A stretch of DNA of 64,000 bases. Origin: Rhodoferax sp. TH121. Its GTDB lineage: Bacteria > Pseudomonadota > Gammaproteobacteria > Burkholderiales > Burkholderiaceae_C. The position numbers and the translations under genes are program-made. The stretch spans positions 248,001 through 312,000 of the forward strand of contig NZ_NOXW01000021.1 in NCBI RefSeq assembly GCF_002251855.1, written 5' to 3'. Position 1 is the stretch's first letter. The number at the start of each line of letters is the position of its first letter. Positions 1 through 7,982 of the stretch are shown one piece after another. The notes under the pieces were generated by a model. It was not told where the DNA came from. It saw nothing but the letters and a program-made list of their open reading frames with translations, and did no database searches.

Positions 1-156
1 AAGGGCAACGTGGCCGCCAAGGCCTCGGAGTTTGTGGTCTACCCGCAGGCGCCCCACGCCTTCCACGCCGACTACCGCCCCAGCTACCGCAAAGAGGCAG
101 CTGAGGACGGTTTCCTGCGTGCACTGGCCTGGTTCAAGGCGAAGGGCGTGGCTTGA
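1..156 (+). CDS. Dienelactone hydrolase family protein, C-terminal end (partial)
   Basis: Only the last 51 residues are present, read in frame from base 1 to a TGA. The segment holds the PHAFHADYRPSY stretch, which in alpha/beta-hydrolases of the dienelactone hydrolase (carboxymethylenebutenolidase) family carries the catalytic histidine of the Cys/Ser-Asp-His triad, followed by the usual closing helix ending FKAKGVA. The family hydrolyses cyclic enol-lactones in aromatic catabolism, but many members have unknown substrates. The stop overlaps the TTG start of the next gene, which suggests translational coupling. The nucleophile and Asp lie outside the window, so the exact substrate class cannot be given. 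Confidence 0.8.
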   Translation, partial: KGNVAAKASEFVVYPQAPHAFHADYRPSYRKEAAEDGFLRALAWFKAKGVA

Positions 157-977
157 TCCTGCTTGCGATTGTGATGGGCACCTTGGCGGCCGGCATTGGA
201 AGTGTCTGGTTGGCCGCTGCCCTGAGTTTTGGCGCGCTGGGGCGCTACACCCAGCACATGCTGAGCCTGGCGGCCGGGGCCTTGATGGCCACGGCCTTCA
301 TGCATTTGCTGCCGGAAGCCTTTGAGAGCCAAGCCGGTGCGCGCGACCTGTTCCTGGTGCTGCTGGTGGGACTGGTTTTCTTCTTTTTGCTGGACAAGGC
401 CGAGCTCTGGCACCACGGCCACGAGCACCACCACCACGGCGATACGCACACCGAAGATGCCCACGCGCATGCCCATGCGCACCATGGCCACGCCCATACT
501 CACACGGCGCAGCCCGATCGGCCCATGGCAGGCACCTGGGCTGTGCTGGCCGGTGACAGCGTGCATTGTTTTGGCGACGGGGTGCTGATTGCGTCCGCCT
601 TCATGGCTGACCTGCGCTTGGGCGTGATTGCCTCTTTGGCCGTGTTGGCCCACGAAGTGCCACACCACATGGGCGACCTGGTGGTGCTGCGGGCGGGTAC
701 CGCCAGCCGCCGTGCCGCGCTGACCAAAGTGTCCCTGGCCGGTGCGGTCACCGCCATCGGTGGTTTGACCGGATATTGGCTGGTGGAGCAGTTGCAGGAC
801 TATTTGCCATTTTTCTTGGTCGTGGCTTCCAGCAGCTTCATCTATGTGGCGCTGGCTGATCTGATCCCACAGTTGCAAAAACGTCTGAGTGCCCGCGAAA
901 CCACCGCCCAGATTGCCTGGTTGATGGCAGGCATTGCGCTTGTCACGGTGGTGAGTGGCTTGGCGCACGCCCACTGA
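153..977 (+). CDS. ZIP family divalent metal transporter
   Basis: Inner-membrane ZIP (ZupT/GufA-type) permease for zinc or another divalent metal, 274 residues from a TTG that overlaps the upstream stop; an ATG at 174 is the alternative start. Hydrophobic segments run along the whole chain with a His-rich cytoplasmic loop at about residues 87-118, typical of ZIP proteins. The two metal-site helices are visible: HCFGDG near 138 (family pattern H-N-x-x-D, here with Cys in place of Asn) and HEVPHHMGD at 167-174. Direction in this family is uptake. Nothing nearby names the metal, although an RND efflux cluster follows. Confidence 0.88.
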   Translation: MILLAIVMGTLAAGIGSVWLAAALSFGALGRYTQHMLSLAAGALMATAFMHLLPEAFESQAGARDLFLVLLVGLVFFFLLDKAELWHHGHEHHHHGDTHTEDAHAHAHAHHGHAHTHTAQPDRPMAGTWAVLAGDSVHCFGDGVLIASAFMADLRLGVIASLAVLAHEVPHHMGDLVVLRAGTASRRAALTKVSLAGAVTAIGGLTGYWLVEQLQDYLPFFLVVASSSFIYVALADLIPQLQKRLSARETTAQIAWLMAGIALVTVVSGLAHAH

Positions 978-987
978 AGCGGTGGTG

Positions 988-1380
988 ATGTGGGAGTGGC
1001 AACTCAGCGAGAGTGAGGTGTCCGATGCGCAGCGGCGGGCCGATAGCGTAACGCTGCATTTCTCTGCCGTGACAGCACGCATTCTCGGTATGCAGGCGGG
1101 GGAGGGACCCTCTGCCTGGGGCTATGCCCAAGGGCTTGTTTTGGATTTGCACCAGGTTCAGGTCGCGCAGTGGGAAGGTTTTGCGGCTGGGCGCATCGCG
1201 CATGGGCGCCTGTTCCAAGCAGGGAAACTGGTCCCATCTCTCCCCGTGCCTGCGCAAGAAAGTGTGGCTAGCGTGTGGGAGCTGCGCTTTGCCAACGGCG
1301 CCCTGCTGGTGCTGGCGGCACAGGCTTGGCAATGCCGCTTTGCAGGCGAGCCGCGTTTCCGTGAGTCCTACGCCTGCTGA
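988..1380 (+). CDS. Hypothetical protein, about 130 residues
   Basis: Starts at the ATG of MWEWQLSES, ten bases after the transporter stop; a GTG at 955 would extend it by 11 residues and overlap the upstream gene. No signal peptide, membrane segment or known motif is recognised. The composition is that of a soluble alpha/beta protein with alternating hydrophobic residues. Codon use resembles its neighbours, and the immediate downstream placement suggests co-transcription with the ZIP gene. A long antisense frame over the same region is a GC shadow. Function unknown. Confidence 0.6.
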   Translation: MWEWQLSESEVSDAQRRADSVTLHFSAVTARILGMQAGEGPSAWGYAQGLVLDLHQVQVAQWEGFAAGRIAHGRLFQAGKLVPSLPVPAQESVASVWELRFANGALLVLAAQAWQCRFAGEPRFRESYAC

Positions 1381-1416
1381 CACCCATAACCCCGTCTTGA
1401 AATGGGTTTCTTGGCT

Positions 1417-1444
1417 TAGTTAAATCAAACGTTTGATTTAACTA
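1417..1444. promoter_or_regulatory. 28-bp perfect palindrome, probable TetR operator
   Basis: Two 14-base arms form an uninterrupted perfect inverted repeat whose centre reads ATCAAACGTTTGAT. It lies 15 bases before the regulator start and just upstream of a TATACT -10 box, so a bound dimer would cover the -35 region. This is the usual arrangement for an autorepressing TetR-family protein. It is inferred to be the target of the regulator encoded directly downstream. Confidence 0.75.
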
Positions 1445-1446
1445 GC

Positions 1447-1452
1447 TATACT
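1447..1452 (+). promoter_or_regulatory. Probable -10 box of the tetR-type gene; leaderless start
   Basis: TATACT lies eight bases before the ATG at 1460. Transcription would begin at or within a base or two of the start codon, and there is no purine-rich ribosome site between, so a leaderless mRNA is inferred. The -35 position falls inside the palindromic operator and is not a good consensus match. Confidence 0.5.
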
Positions 1453-1459
1453 CCGCGGC

Positions 1460-2158
1460 ATGTCCGCAGTCCCCCATCCTGAACCTGGCTCGTCCGCTAC
1501 CCTGGCCAAACCCTTGCGTAGCGACGGGCAAGAAGCCCGCACCCGCTTACTGGATGCCGCCCTGGTGTTGTTTGCCGACAAAGGCTTTGCCAAAACGTCC
1601 ACACGTGAGATTGCTCTGACTGCCCAGGTCAATGTGGCCTCCATCAGCTATTACTTTGGCGACAAGGCCGGCCTCTACCGCGCGGTATTCACCGACCCAC
1701 GCAGCAACCCCAGTATAGAGCCAGCCAGCATCGACCAGCCCTCGCAAAGCCTGGCAGAGTCTTTGCGCGCGATGCTCAACACCTTCACCGAGCCGATGAA
1801 AAATGGCGTGGCCATGCAAAACTGCATGAAGCTGCACATCCGCGAAATGTTGGAGCCCACCGGCCTGTGGCAGGCCGAAATCGACAACAACATCAAGCCC
1901 GCCCACCTGGCACTGGTGCAGACCCTGTGCCGCCATCTGGGTGTCACACAGCCCGACGACGATGTGCACCGCCTGGCGTTCTCCATTGTCGGGCTGGGCA
2001 TGATCCTGCACGTGGGCAGCGATGTCATCCAGGCCATCCGCCCGGCGCTGATTGCTTCACCCGCCGCCATTGATGCCTATGCAGACCACATGCTGGTCGC
2101 CGCCCTGTCCATGGTGGAAGGCGAGCGCCAGCGCCGTGCCGTGCCTACCCAGCCCTGA
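1460..2158 (+). CDS. TetR/AcrR family transcriptional regulator of the efflux operon
   Basis: DNA-binding repressor of 232 residues. The N-terminal helix-turn-helix (about residues 25-72) has the family signature: TRLLDAALVLFADKGF, then STREIA and VASISYYFGDKAGLYRAVF. The C-terminal half has the length and look of the CecR/YbiH-type (DUF1956) ligand domain. It faces the RND pump genes in the same direction and has a 28-bp palindrome upstream, so it probably represses itself and the pump in answer to a pump substrate. The ligand is unknown. The next gene starts 28 bases after its stop, and no separate promoter was recognised in between. Confidence 0.88.
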   Translation: MSAVPHPEPGSSATLAKPLRSDGQEARTRLLDAALVLFADKGFAKTSTREIALTAQVNVASISYYFGDKAGLYRAVFTDPRSNPSIEPASIDQPSQSLAESLRAMLNTFTEPMKNGVAMQNCMKLHIREMLEPTGLWQAEIDNNIKPAHLALVQTLCRHLGVTQPDDDVHRLAFSIVGLGMILHVGSDVIQAIRPALIASPAAIDAYADHMLVAALSMVEGERQRRAVPTQP

Positions 2159-2186
2159 TTGTTCTTACCTACTCTGTCCCACGACC

Positions 2187-3593
2187 ATGCATTTGCCCCA
2201 CGCCCGACGCACTCTTGGACTGGCCACCCTGTCCATCCTGACCCTGGCGCTCGCCGGTTGCGCCATCACCATGCCTGCCACCCAGGTGGACGCCCCGGTC
2301 ACCGCCCAATGGCAAGCGCCGCTGCCCCACCAGGGCACGGTGGGCAGCCTGGCGCAGTGGTGGCAGCAGCAGGGTGACCCGCTGTTGGTGGAGCTGATCG
2401 AGGCCGCCCAGACCGTGAGCCCCTCGGTGGCCCAGGCCATGGCCCGTGTGGAAACCGCCCGCGCCCAGCGCACCACCGCCAACGCGGCGCTCTTGCCCAA
2501 GGTCGATGCCTCCATCGCGGCCAGCCGTGGCGTGAGCCAACCCAACGTGCCGGCGGCCACCACACAAACCATTGGCCTGCAGGCTGCCTGGGAGCTGGAC
2601 CTGGTGGGTGCCAACCGCGCGGTGAGCAAGGCGGCCGATGCCCAGCTGCAAGGCATCCAGGCCCAATGGCACGACGCCCGAGTGGCCGTGGCGGCCGAGG
2701 TGGCTAACACCTACTACAGCCTCTCCACCTGCTACCAGCAACTGGACGTGGCGCGCAAAGACGCGGCCTCCCGCCAGGAAACTGCGCGCCTGGCCGACAT
2801 CAGCGCCAAGGCCGGCTTCACCGCACCCTCGGTGGCAGCCCTGGCCCGCGCCAGCGCCGCCGATGGCAGCAGCCGCGTGACGCAGCAGACCGCAGCCTGC
2901 GAGATTGACACCAAGGCGCTGGTGGCCCTGACCGGTGTGCCCGAGGCAGATTTGAAGCAAAAACTGGCCTCAGCCCTCACCAAACCTGCGCAAGCAGCTC
3001 CTGTTTCGATAGCAAGCGTGCCGGCCCAGACACTCACCCAGCGCCCCGACGTGTTTGCCGCCGAGCGTGAGGTGGTGGTGGCCAGTGCCCAGGTGGGCAG
3101 CGCCAAGGCCCAGCGCTACCCACGCCTGACCCTGAGCGGCAATGTGGGCGCCCTGCGTTACAGCAGCATGGGCACCGAGACGAATCTGGACACCTGGTCC
3201 TTCGGCCCCTTGGCACTGACGTTGCCGATTTTTGATGGCGGCGTGCGCAAGGCCAATGTAGTGGCCGCCGAGGCCAGCTACACCCAGGCCGTGGCCGTGT
3301 ACCGCGCCAAGGTGCGCCAGGCCGTGCGCGAGGTCGAGGAGGCCCTGGTCAACCTGCAAAGCACCGACGCCCGCAAACAAGATGCCGAAGTTTCCACCCG
3401 CGGCTACGCCGAATCTTTGGCGGCCACTGAAGGCCGCTACAGCCAGGGCCTGGCCAGTCTGGTGGAGCTGGAGGACGCGCGCCGCACGGCACTGGCCTCG
3501 CAGTCAGCCCAGCTGGCACTGGCATTGGAACGCAACCGCGCCTGGGTGGCCTTGTACCGCGCCCTGGGTGGTGGCTTTGAGCCCGCTCCCTGA
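2187..3593 (+). CDS. RND efflux outer-membrane factor, lipoprotein (NodT/OprM type)
   Basis: Outer-membrane channel of a tripartite efflux pump, 468 residues. The start at MHLPHARRTL gives a proper lipoprotein signal ending in the lipobox LALAGC with the acylated cysteine at residue 25; the longer reading frame upstream lacks this. Two TolC/OEP repeats follow, rich in Ala, Gln and Glu heptads (for example AVREVEEALVNLQ near the C-terminus). Residues about 258-276, including KPAQAAPVSIAS, are encoded by a copy of the interspersed repeat described in the findings. It is followed by the adaptor and permease genes of the same pump. Confidence 0.9.
   Translation: MHLPHARRTLGLATLSILTLALAGCAITMPATQVDAPVTAQWQAPLPHQGTVGSLAQWWQQQGDPLLVELIEAAQTVSPSVAQAMARVETARAQRTTANAALLPKVDASIAASRGVSQPNVPAATTQTIGLQAAWELDLVGANRAVSKAADAQLQGIQAQWHDARVAVAAEVANTYYSLSTCYQQLDVARKDAASRQETARLADISAKAGFTAPSVAALARASAADGSSRVTQQTAACEIDTKALVALTGVPEADLKQKLASALTKPAQAAPVSIASVPAQTLTQRPDVFAAEREVVVASAQVGSAKAQRYPRLTLSGNVGALRYSSMGTETNLDTWSFGPLALTLPIFDGGVRKANVVAAEASYTQAVAVYRAKVRQAVREVEEALVNLQSTDARKQDAEVSTRGYAESLAATEGRYSQGLASLVELEDARRTALASQSAQLALALERNRAWVALYRALGGGFEPAP
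2960..3014 (+). repeat. Interspersed repeat copy 1 (inside the outer-membrane factor gene)
   Basis: Reads ACTGGCCTCAGCCCTCACC, then TGCGCAAGCAGCT, then TTCGATAGCAAG. This matches the spacing and blocks of the other copies (GCCAAATAGGCCTCTAGCCC, then TGCGCAAGCAGCTA, then GATAGC). Reading frame is kept. Confidence 0.6.
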
Positions 3594-3631
3594 ATTCCCT
3601 GTATCTGATTGATTTTTAGCGAGACCGCACC

Positions 3632-4858
3632 ATGAACCGTCTTTTCAACCGCTTCTCTTTTCAACCACTGACCCTTGGCCTGGTGGCTGCAGGCCTGCTG
3701 ACTCTGGGGGGCCTGGGCCTGCTGGCCACGCGCAGCCAGGCGGCCGATGCCGCTGACCCGGCCAAGCCCGGTGCGGCCACTGCCGCCAAGCCTTCGCTCA
3801 CTGTCACCACCATCCAGGCGCAGAGCGGCGTGCTGCCCATCAAGCTGGCAGCCAACGGCAGCGTGGCCGCCTGGCAAGAAGCCAGCGTGGGCACCGAAGT
3901 GAATGGTCTGCGGGTGCAGGAGTTGCATGCCGCCGTGGGCGACAGCGTGCGCAAGGGCCAGGTGCTGGCCACCTTTGCGGCCGAGAGCGTGCAGGCCGAC
4001 GTCGCCCTGGCCCGGGCTGCCGTGTCGGAGGCACAGGCCAACGCAGCAGAGGCCCTGGCCAACGCCGACCGCGCCCGCGCCGTGCAGGGCACCGGGGCCC
4101 TGAGCGCCCAGCAGGTCAACCAGTACCTCACTGCCGAACTCACCGCCAAGGCGCGGGTCGAGTCGGCCAAGGCCCAGCTCGACGCGCAGCTGTTGCGCCT
4201 CAAACACACCCAGCTGCTGGCGCCCGACAACGGCATCATTTCTTCGCGCACCGCCTCGGTGGGCTCCGTGGTGGGTGCCGGTACCGAAATGTTCAAGCTG
4301 ATCCGCCAGGGCCGCCTGGAGTGGCGCGGTGAGGTGACATCGGCCGAGCTAGGCCGCATCACCGTGGGCACCCATGTGGTGGTCACATCGCCCACCGGCG
4401 CGCAGGTCAAGGGCCGCGTGCGCATGCTGGCCCCCACGGTCGATGCGGCCACCCGCAACGGCCTGGTTTATGTGGATCTGGCAGGTGCGGTAGCTGGTGG
4501 CAAGACGGCCCCAGGGGCCTTCAAGCCCGGCATGTATGCACGCGGCGAGTTTGAGTTGGGCAGCTCCGGTGCGCTGACGGTGCCGCAGACGGCGGTGGTG
4601 GTGCGTGATGGCTTCAGCTACGTATACCGCGTGGGCGCGGATAACCGCATTGCCCAGCTCAAGGTGCAGACCGGCCGCGTGGTCGGTGACCAGATTGAAG
4701 TGCAGAGCGGCGTGAAGCCCGAAGACAAGCTGGTAGCGACCGGTGGCAGCTTTCTGAGCGAAGGAGACCTCGTCAAGGTGGTTGAGGCCCCCAAGGCAGT
4801 TTCCAAGCCAAATATGCCCGCAGCCCCTGTGAATGCTGCGCCAGCAGCTAGCAAATAA
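3632..4858 (+). CDS. RND efflux periplasmic adaptor (membrane fusion protein)
   Basis: Periplasmic adaptor of 408 residues linking the inner-membrane permease to the outer-membrane factor. An N-terminal membrane anchor/signal segment (about residues 13-37, LGLVAAGLLTLGGLGLLATRS) is followed by a biotinyl-lipoyl-like half (VGTEVNGLRVQELHAAVGD), an Ala-rich coiled-coil hairpin (about 110-190), the second lipoyl half (LLAPDNGIISSRTASVGSVV), beta-barrel and membrane-proximal domains. The last 18 residues (SKPNMPAAPVNAAPAASK) come from a repeat copy, so the natural C-terminus may have been replaced. The permease starts 12 bases downstream. Confidence 0.92.
   Translation: MNRLFNRFSFQPLTLGLVAAGLLTLGGLGLLATRSQAADAADPAKPGAATAAKPSLTVTTIQAQSGVLPIKLAANGSVAAWQEASVGTEVNGLRVQELHAAVGDSVRKGQVLATFAAESVQADVALARAAVSEAQANAAEALANADRARAVQGTGALSAQQVNQYLTAELTAKARVESAKAQLDAQLLRLKHTQLLAPDNGIISSRTASVGSVVGAGTEMFKLIRQGRLEWRGEVTSAELGRITVGTHVVVTSPTGAQVKGRVRMLAPTVDAATRNGLVYVDLAGAVAGGKTAPGAFKPGMYARGEFELGSSGALTVPQTAVVVRDGFSYVYRVGADNRIAQLKVQTGRVVGDQIEVQSGVKPEDKLVATGGSFLSEGDLVKVVEAPKAVSKPNMPAAPVNAAPAASK
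4806..4858 (+). repeat. Interspersed repeat copy 2 (3' end of the adaptor gene)
   Basis: GCCAAATATGCCCGCAGCCC, then TGCGCCAGCAGCTAGC and AAATAAG. The blocks match the family, and the TAA ending the copy is the stop codon of the adaptor gene. Confidence 0.6.
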
Positions 4859-4870
4859 GGAGCAAGCCAG

Positions 4871-7800
4871 ATGAATGTTTCTGCTTGGTCGATCAAGAAT
4901 CCGATACCGGCGGTCATGCTGTTTGTGCTGCTGACGTTGGCAGGCATCATGTCCTTCAATGCCATGAAGGTGCAACAGTTCCCCGATCTGGAGCTGCCTA
5001 CCGTCACCGTGTCTGCCAGCCTGCCGGGTGCTGCACCCGCGCAGCTGGAAACCGAGGTGGCGCGCAAACTGGAAAACGCCATTGCGCCGCTGCAGGGGCT
5101 GAAGAACATCTACACCCGGGTCTCGGATGGCAATGTATCGGTGACTGCCGAGTTCCGTCTGGAGAAGCCCACGCAAGAAGCGGTGGACGATGTGCGCAGC
5201 GCGGTGCAGCAGGTGCGCAGCGATTTGCCCAGCGATGTACGTGACCCCATCGTCAGCAAGATGAACCTGTCGGGCGCGCCCATCCTGGCGTTCACCATCC
5301 GCTCCAGCAATATGGACGATGAAGCCCTGAGCTGGTTTGTGGACAACACTGTCTCGCGGGCGCTGCTGGGCGTGCGGGGGGTGGGCTCGGTGGCCCGTGT
5401 GGGTGGGGTGACGCGCGAAGTGCAGGTGGCGCTGGACCCGCTCAAGCTGCAGGCGCTGGGCGCCACGGCGGCCGACATCTCGCGCCAGCTCAAGCAGGTG
5501 CAGACCGAAAGCGCAGGCGGCCGTGCTGACCTGGGCGGATCGGAGCAACCCATGCGTACCCTGGCCACGGTGGCCACGGTGGAAGAGTTGTCGCAGCTGG
5601 AGCTGAGCCTGTCCAGTGGCAAGCGTGTGCGCCTGGACGAAGTGGCCACCGTCAAAGACACCGTGGCCGAGCAGCGCAGCATGGCCTTGCTCAACGGCAA
5701 GTCCGTAGTTGGCTTTGAAATTACCCGCAGCAAAGGCGCCAGCGAAGTGGAAGTGGGCGCCGCCGTGCAAAAAGCGCTGGCCGACCTGAAGGCGCAACAC
5801 CCCGATCTGGAACTGACTCAAGCGTTTGACTTTGTGACGCCGGTGCAGGAGGAATTTGATGCCTCCATGACCATGCTGTACGAAGGCGCTGTGCTGGCCG
5901 TGATCGTGGTGTGGTTCTTCCTGCGCAGCTGGCGTGCCACGCTGGTCTCGGCCGTCGCGCTGCCGCTGTCGGCCATCCCCGCGTTCATTGGCATGAACTA
6001 CATGGGGTTCACCACCAATATCGTGACGCTCCTGGCGCTCTCGCTGGTGATCGGCATTCTGGTGGACGACGCGATTGTGGAGGTGGAAAACATTGAGCGT
6101 CACCTGCGCATGGGCAAGACACCCTACCAGGCGGCGATGGAAGCGGCCGACGAAATCGGCCTGGCCGTGATCGCCACCACTTTTGCGCTGATTGCCGTGT
6201 TTTTGCCTACCGCCTTTATGAGCGGTGTGGTGGGCAAGTTCTTCAAGCAGTTTGGCTGGACGGCGGTATTTGCCGTGTTCGCCTCGCTGGTGGTGGCGCG
6301 GGTGCTCACGCCCATGATGGCGGCCTATCTGATGAAGCCGTCCACCCACGTGCACGAAGAGCCAAAGTGGATGCCCTTGTACCTGCGCATGACGCGCTGG
6401 ACGTTGGGCCACCGCTGGACCACCATGTTTGCAGCGATTGCGTTTTTTGTCGGCTCGCTGTTTTTGGTGCCGCTGATTCCCAGTGGGTTTATTCCGCCGG
6501 ACGACAACTCGCAGACCCAGGTCTATGTGGAACTCCCCCCGGGCAGCACGTTACAGCAGACCTACGCCGCGGCCGAACACGCACGTGACCTGGTGGGCAA
6601 GGTTGCGCATGTGAAGAGCATCTATACCACCATCGGCGGCGGTGCCGTGGGTTCCGATCCGTTTGCTGGCGGCGCGACCAATGAAGTGCGCAAGGCCACG
6701 CTCACTGTCCTGCTGGACGAGCGGGGCGCCCGACCCGTCAAGCAGGTGATCGAGAGCCAGATGCGTGCTGCGCTGGCCGAGTTGCCGGGTGCCCGTTTCA
6801 AGGTGGGCCTGGGTGGGTCGGGTGAGAAATACCAGCTCGCACTCAAGGGCGAAGACCCGGTGGCGCTGGCGCAAGCTGCGGCCGCGGTGGAGCGCGACCT
6901 GCGCAAGATCCCCGGTTTGGGCAATATTTCATCGAGTGCCAGTTTGACGCGCGCCGAAATCGCCATTCGCCCTGACTTTGCCAAGGCGGCCGACATGGGG
7001 GTGACCAGCAGCGCAATTGCCGAAACCCTGCGTATTGCGACCGTGGGTGACTACGAGTCGGCCCTGTCCAAGCTCAATCTGAGCCAGCGCCAAGTGCCCA
7101 TTGTGGTGAAGCTCGACACCGATGCGCGCCAGGACCTGGAGCTGCTGGGCCGCCTGATGGTGCCCGGCGTCAAGGGCCCAGTCATGCTGAGCCAGGTGGC
7201 CGCGCTCGAAATGTCGGGTGGCCCTGCGGTGATCAGCCGCCTGAACCGCGTGCGCAATGTGAACTTTGAGGTCGAACTCTCTGGCGTGCCGCTGGGCGAA
7301 GTGACCGAGGCCGTGGCCAATCTGCCCAGCATCGTCAACATGCCGGCCGGTGTGCAGCAGTTGGAGGTAGGTGATGCCGAAGTGCAGGCCGAGATGGTGG
7401 CGGGTTTTGGAATGGCCATGTTGACCGGCGTGCTGTGCATTTACATCGTGCTGGTCCTGCTGTTCAAGGACTTCCTGCACCCCATCTCCATCATCCCCGC
7501 AGTGATCTTGTCTTTTGGCGGTGCCTTCATGGGGCTGCTGGTGACGGGCAAGATGCTGTCCATGCCGTCCTTCATCGGTCTGGTGATGCTGATTGGGGTG
7601 TCCACCAAGAACTCCATTTTGCTGGTGGAGTACGCCATCATGGCGCAGCGCGAACATGGCCTCTCCCGCTTTGATGCGCTGATGGATGCCTGCCACAAAC
7701 GTGCGCGCCCCATCATCATGACCACCATTGCCATGGTGGCCGGCATGCTGCCGCTGGTGATTGGTCTGGGCAGTGCCGACAACAGCTTCCGCGCCCCCAT

Positions 7801-7975
7801 GGCGGCAGCGGTGATTGGCGGCCTGATTACCTCCACCATCCTGAGCCTGTTGGTCACGCCCAGCTTCTTCACCATCGTGGATGACATCGAACACTTTGTG
7901 GGCCGCATCAAGGGCAAGGTGCTGCGCCGGCCTGCCGCACCAGCAGTCTCGGCCGTGGCGGCCGAGACTCACTGA
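4871..7975 (+). CDS. RND family efflux permease (inner membrane pump)
   Basis: Proton-driven RND pump of the hydrophobe/amphiphile (AcrB/MdtB-like) class, 1034 residues, full family length. The first membrane helix (PIPAVMLFVLLTLAGIMSF) is followed by porter domain PN1/PC1, helices 2-6 with the proton-relay pair in GILVDDAIVEVENIERHL, a central loop and seventh helix, then the second porter half, and the last helices with GLVMLIGVSTKNSILLVEYA. It sits last in the regulator/channel/adaptor/pump cluster. The substrate cannot be read from sequence; it may be drugs or solvents. Confidence 0.95.
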   Translation: MNVSAWSIKNPIPAVMLFVLLTLAGIMSFNAMKVQQFPDLELPTVTVSASLPGAAPAQLETEVARKLENAIAPLQGLKNIYTRVSDGNVSVTAEFRLEKPTQEAVDDVRSAVQQVRSDLPSDVRDPIVSKMNLSGAPILAFTIRSSNMDDEALSWFVDNTVSRALLGVRGVGSVARVGGVTREVQVALDPLKLQALGATAADISRQLKQVQTESAGGRADLGGSEQPMRTLATVATVEELSQLELSLSSGKRVRLDEVATVKDTVAEQRSMALLNGKSVVGFEITRSKGASEVEVGAAVQKALADLKAQHPDLELTQAFDFVTPVQEEFDASMTMLYEGAVLAVIVVWFFLRSWRATLVSAVALPLSAIPAFIGMNYMGFTTNIVTLLALSLVIGILVDDAIVEVENIERHLRMGKTPYQAAMEAADEIGLAVIATTFALIAVFLPTAFMSGVVGKFFKQFGWTAVFAVFASLVVARVLTPMMAAYLMKPSTHVHEEPKWMPLYLRMTRWTLGHRWTTMFAAIAFFVGSLFLVPLIPSGFIPPDDNSQTQVYVELPPGSTLQQTYAAAEHARDLVGKVAHVKSIYTTIGGGAVGSDPFAGGATNEVRKATLTVLLDERGARPVKQVIESQMRAALAELPGARFKVGLGGSGEKYQLALKGEDPVALAQAAAAVERDLRKIPGLGNISSSASLTRAEIAIRPDFAKAADMGVTSSAIAETLRIATVGDYESALSKLNLSQRQVPIVVKLDTDARQDLELLGRLMVPGVKGPVMLSQVAALEMSGGPAVISRLNRVRNVNFEVELSGVPLGEVTEAVANLPSIVNMPAGVQQLEVGDAEVQAEMVAGFGMAMLTGVLCIYIVLVLLFKDFLHPISIIPAVILSFGGAFMGLLVTGKMLSMPSFIGLVMLIGVSTKNSILLVEYAIMAQREHGLSRFDALMDACHKRARPIIMTTIAMVAGMLPLVIGLGSADNSFRAPMAAAVIGGLITSTILSLLVTPSFFTIVDDIEHFVGRIKGKVLRRPAAPAVSAVAAETH
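7945..7969. terminator. Strong hairpin at the end of the RND gene, between convergent genes
   Basis: Perfect 10-bp arms AGTCTCGGCC and GGCCGAGACT with a five-base loop, inside the last codons of the pump gene and just before a convergent gene. There is no T-tract on either side, so this may be a weak or Rho-assisted terminator. Confidence 0.4.
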
Positions 7976-7982
7976 GTTAGCG

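Noticed and set aside
4349-6412. Long antisense open frame (687 codons, His-rich) over the adaptor and pump genes
   Set aside because: The product is rich in His, Gln, Arg and Gly without any domain, and lies opposite two strongly supported genes; typical shadow of high-GC coding sequence.
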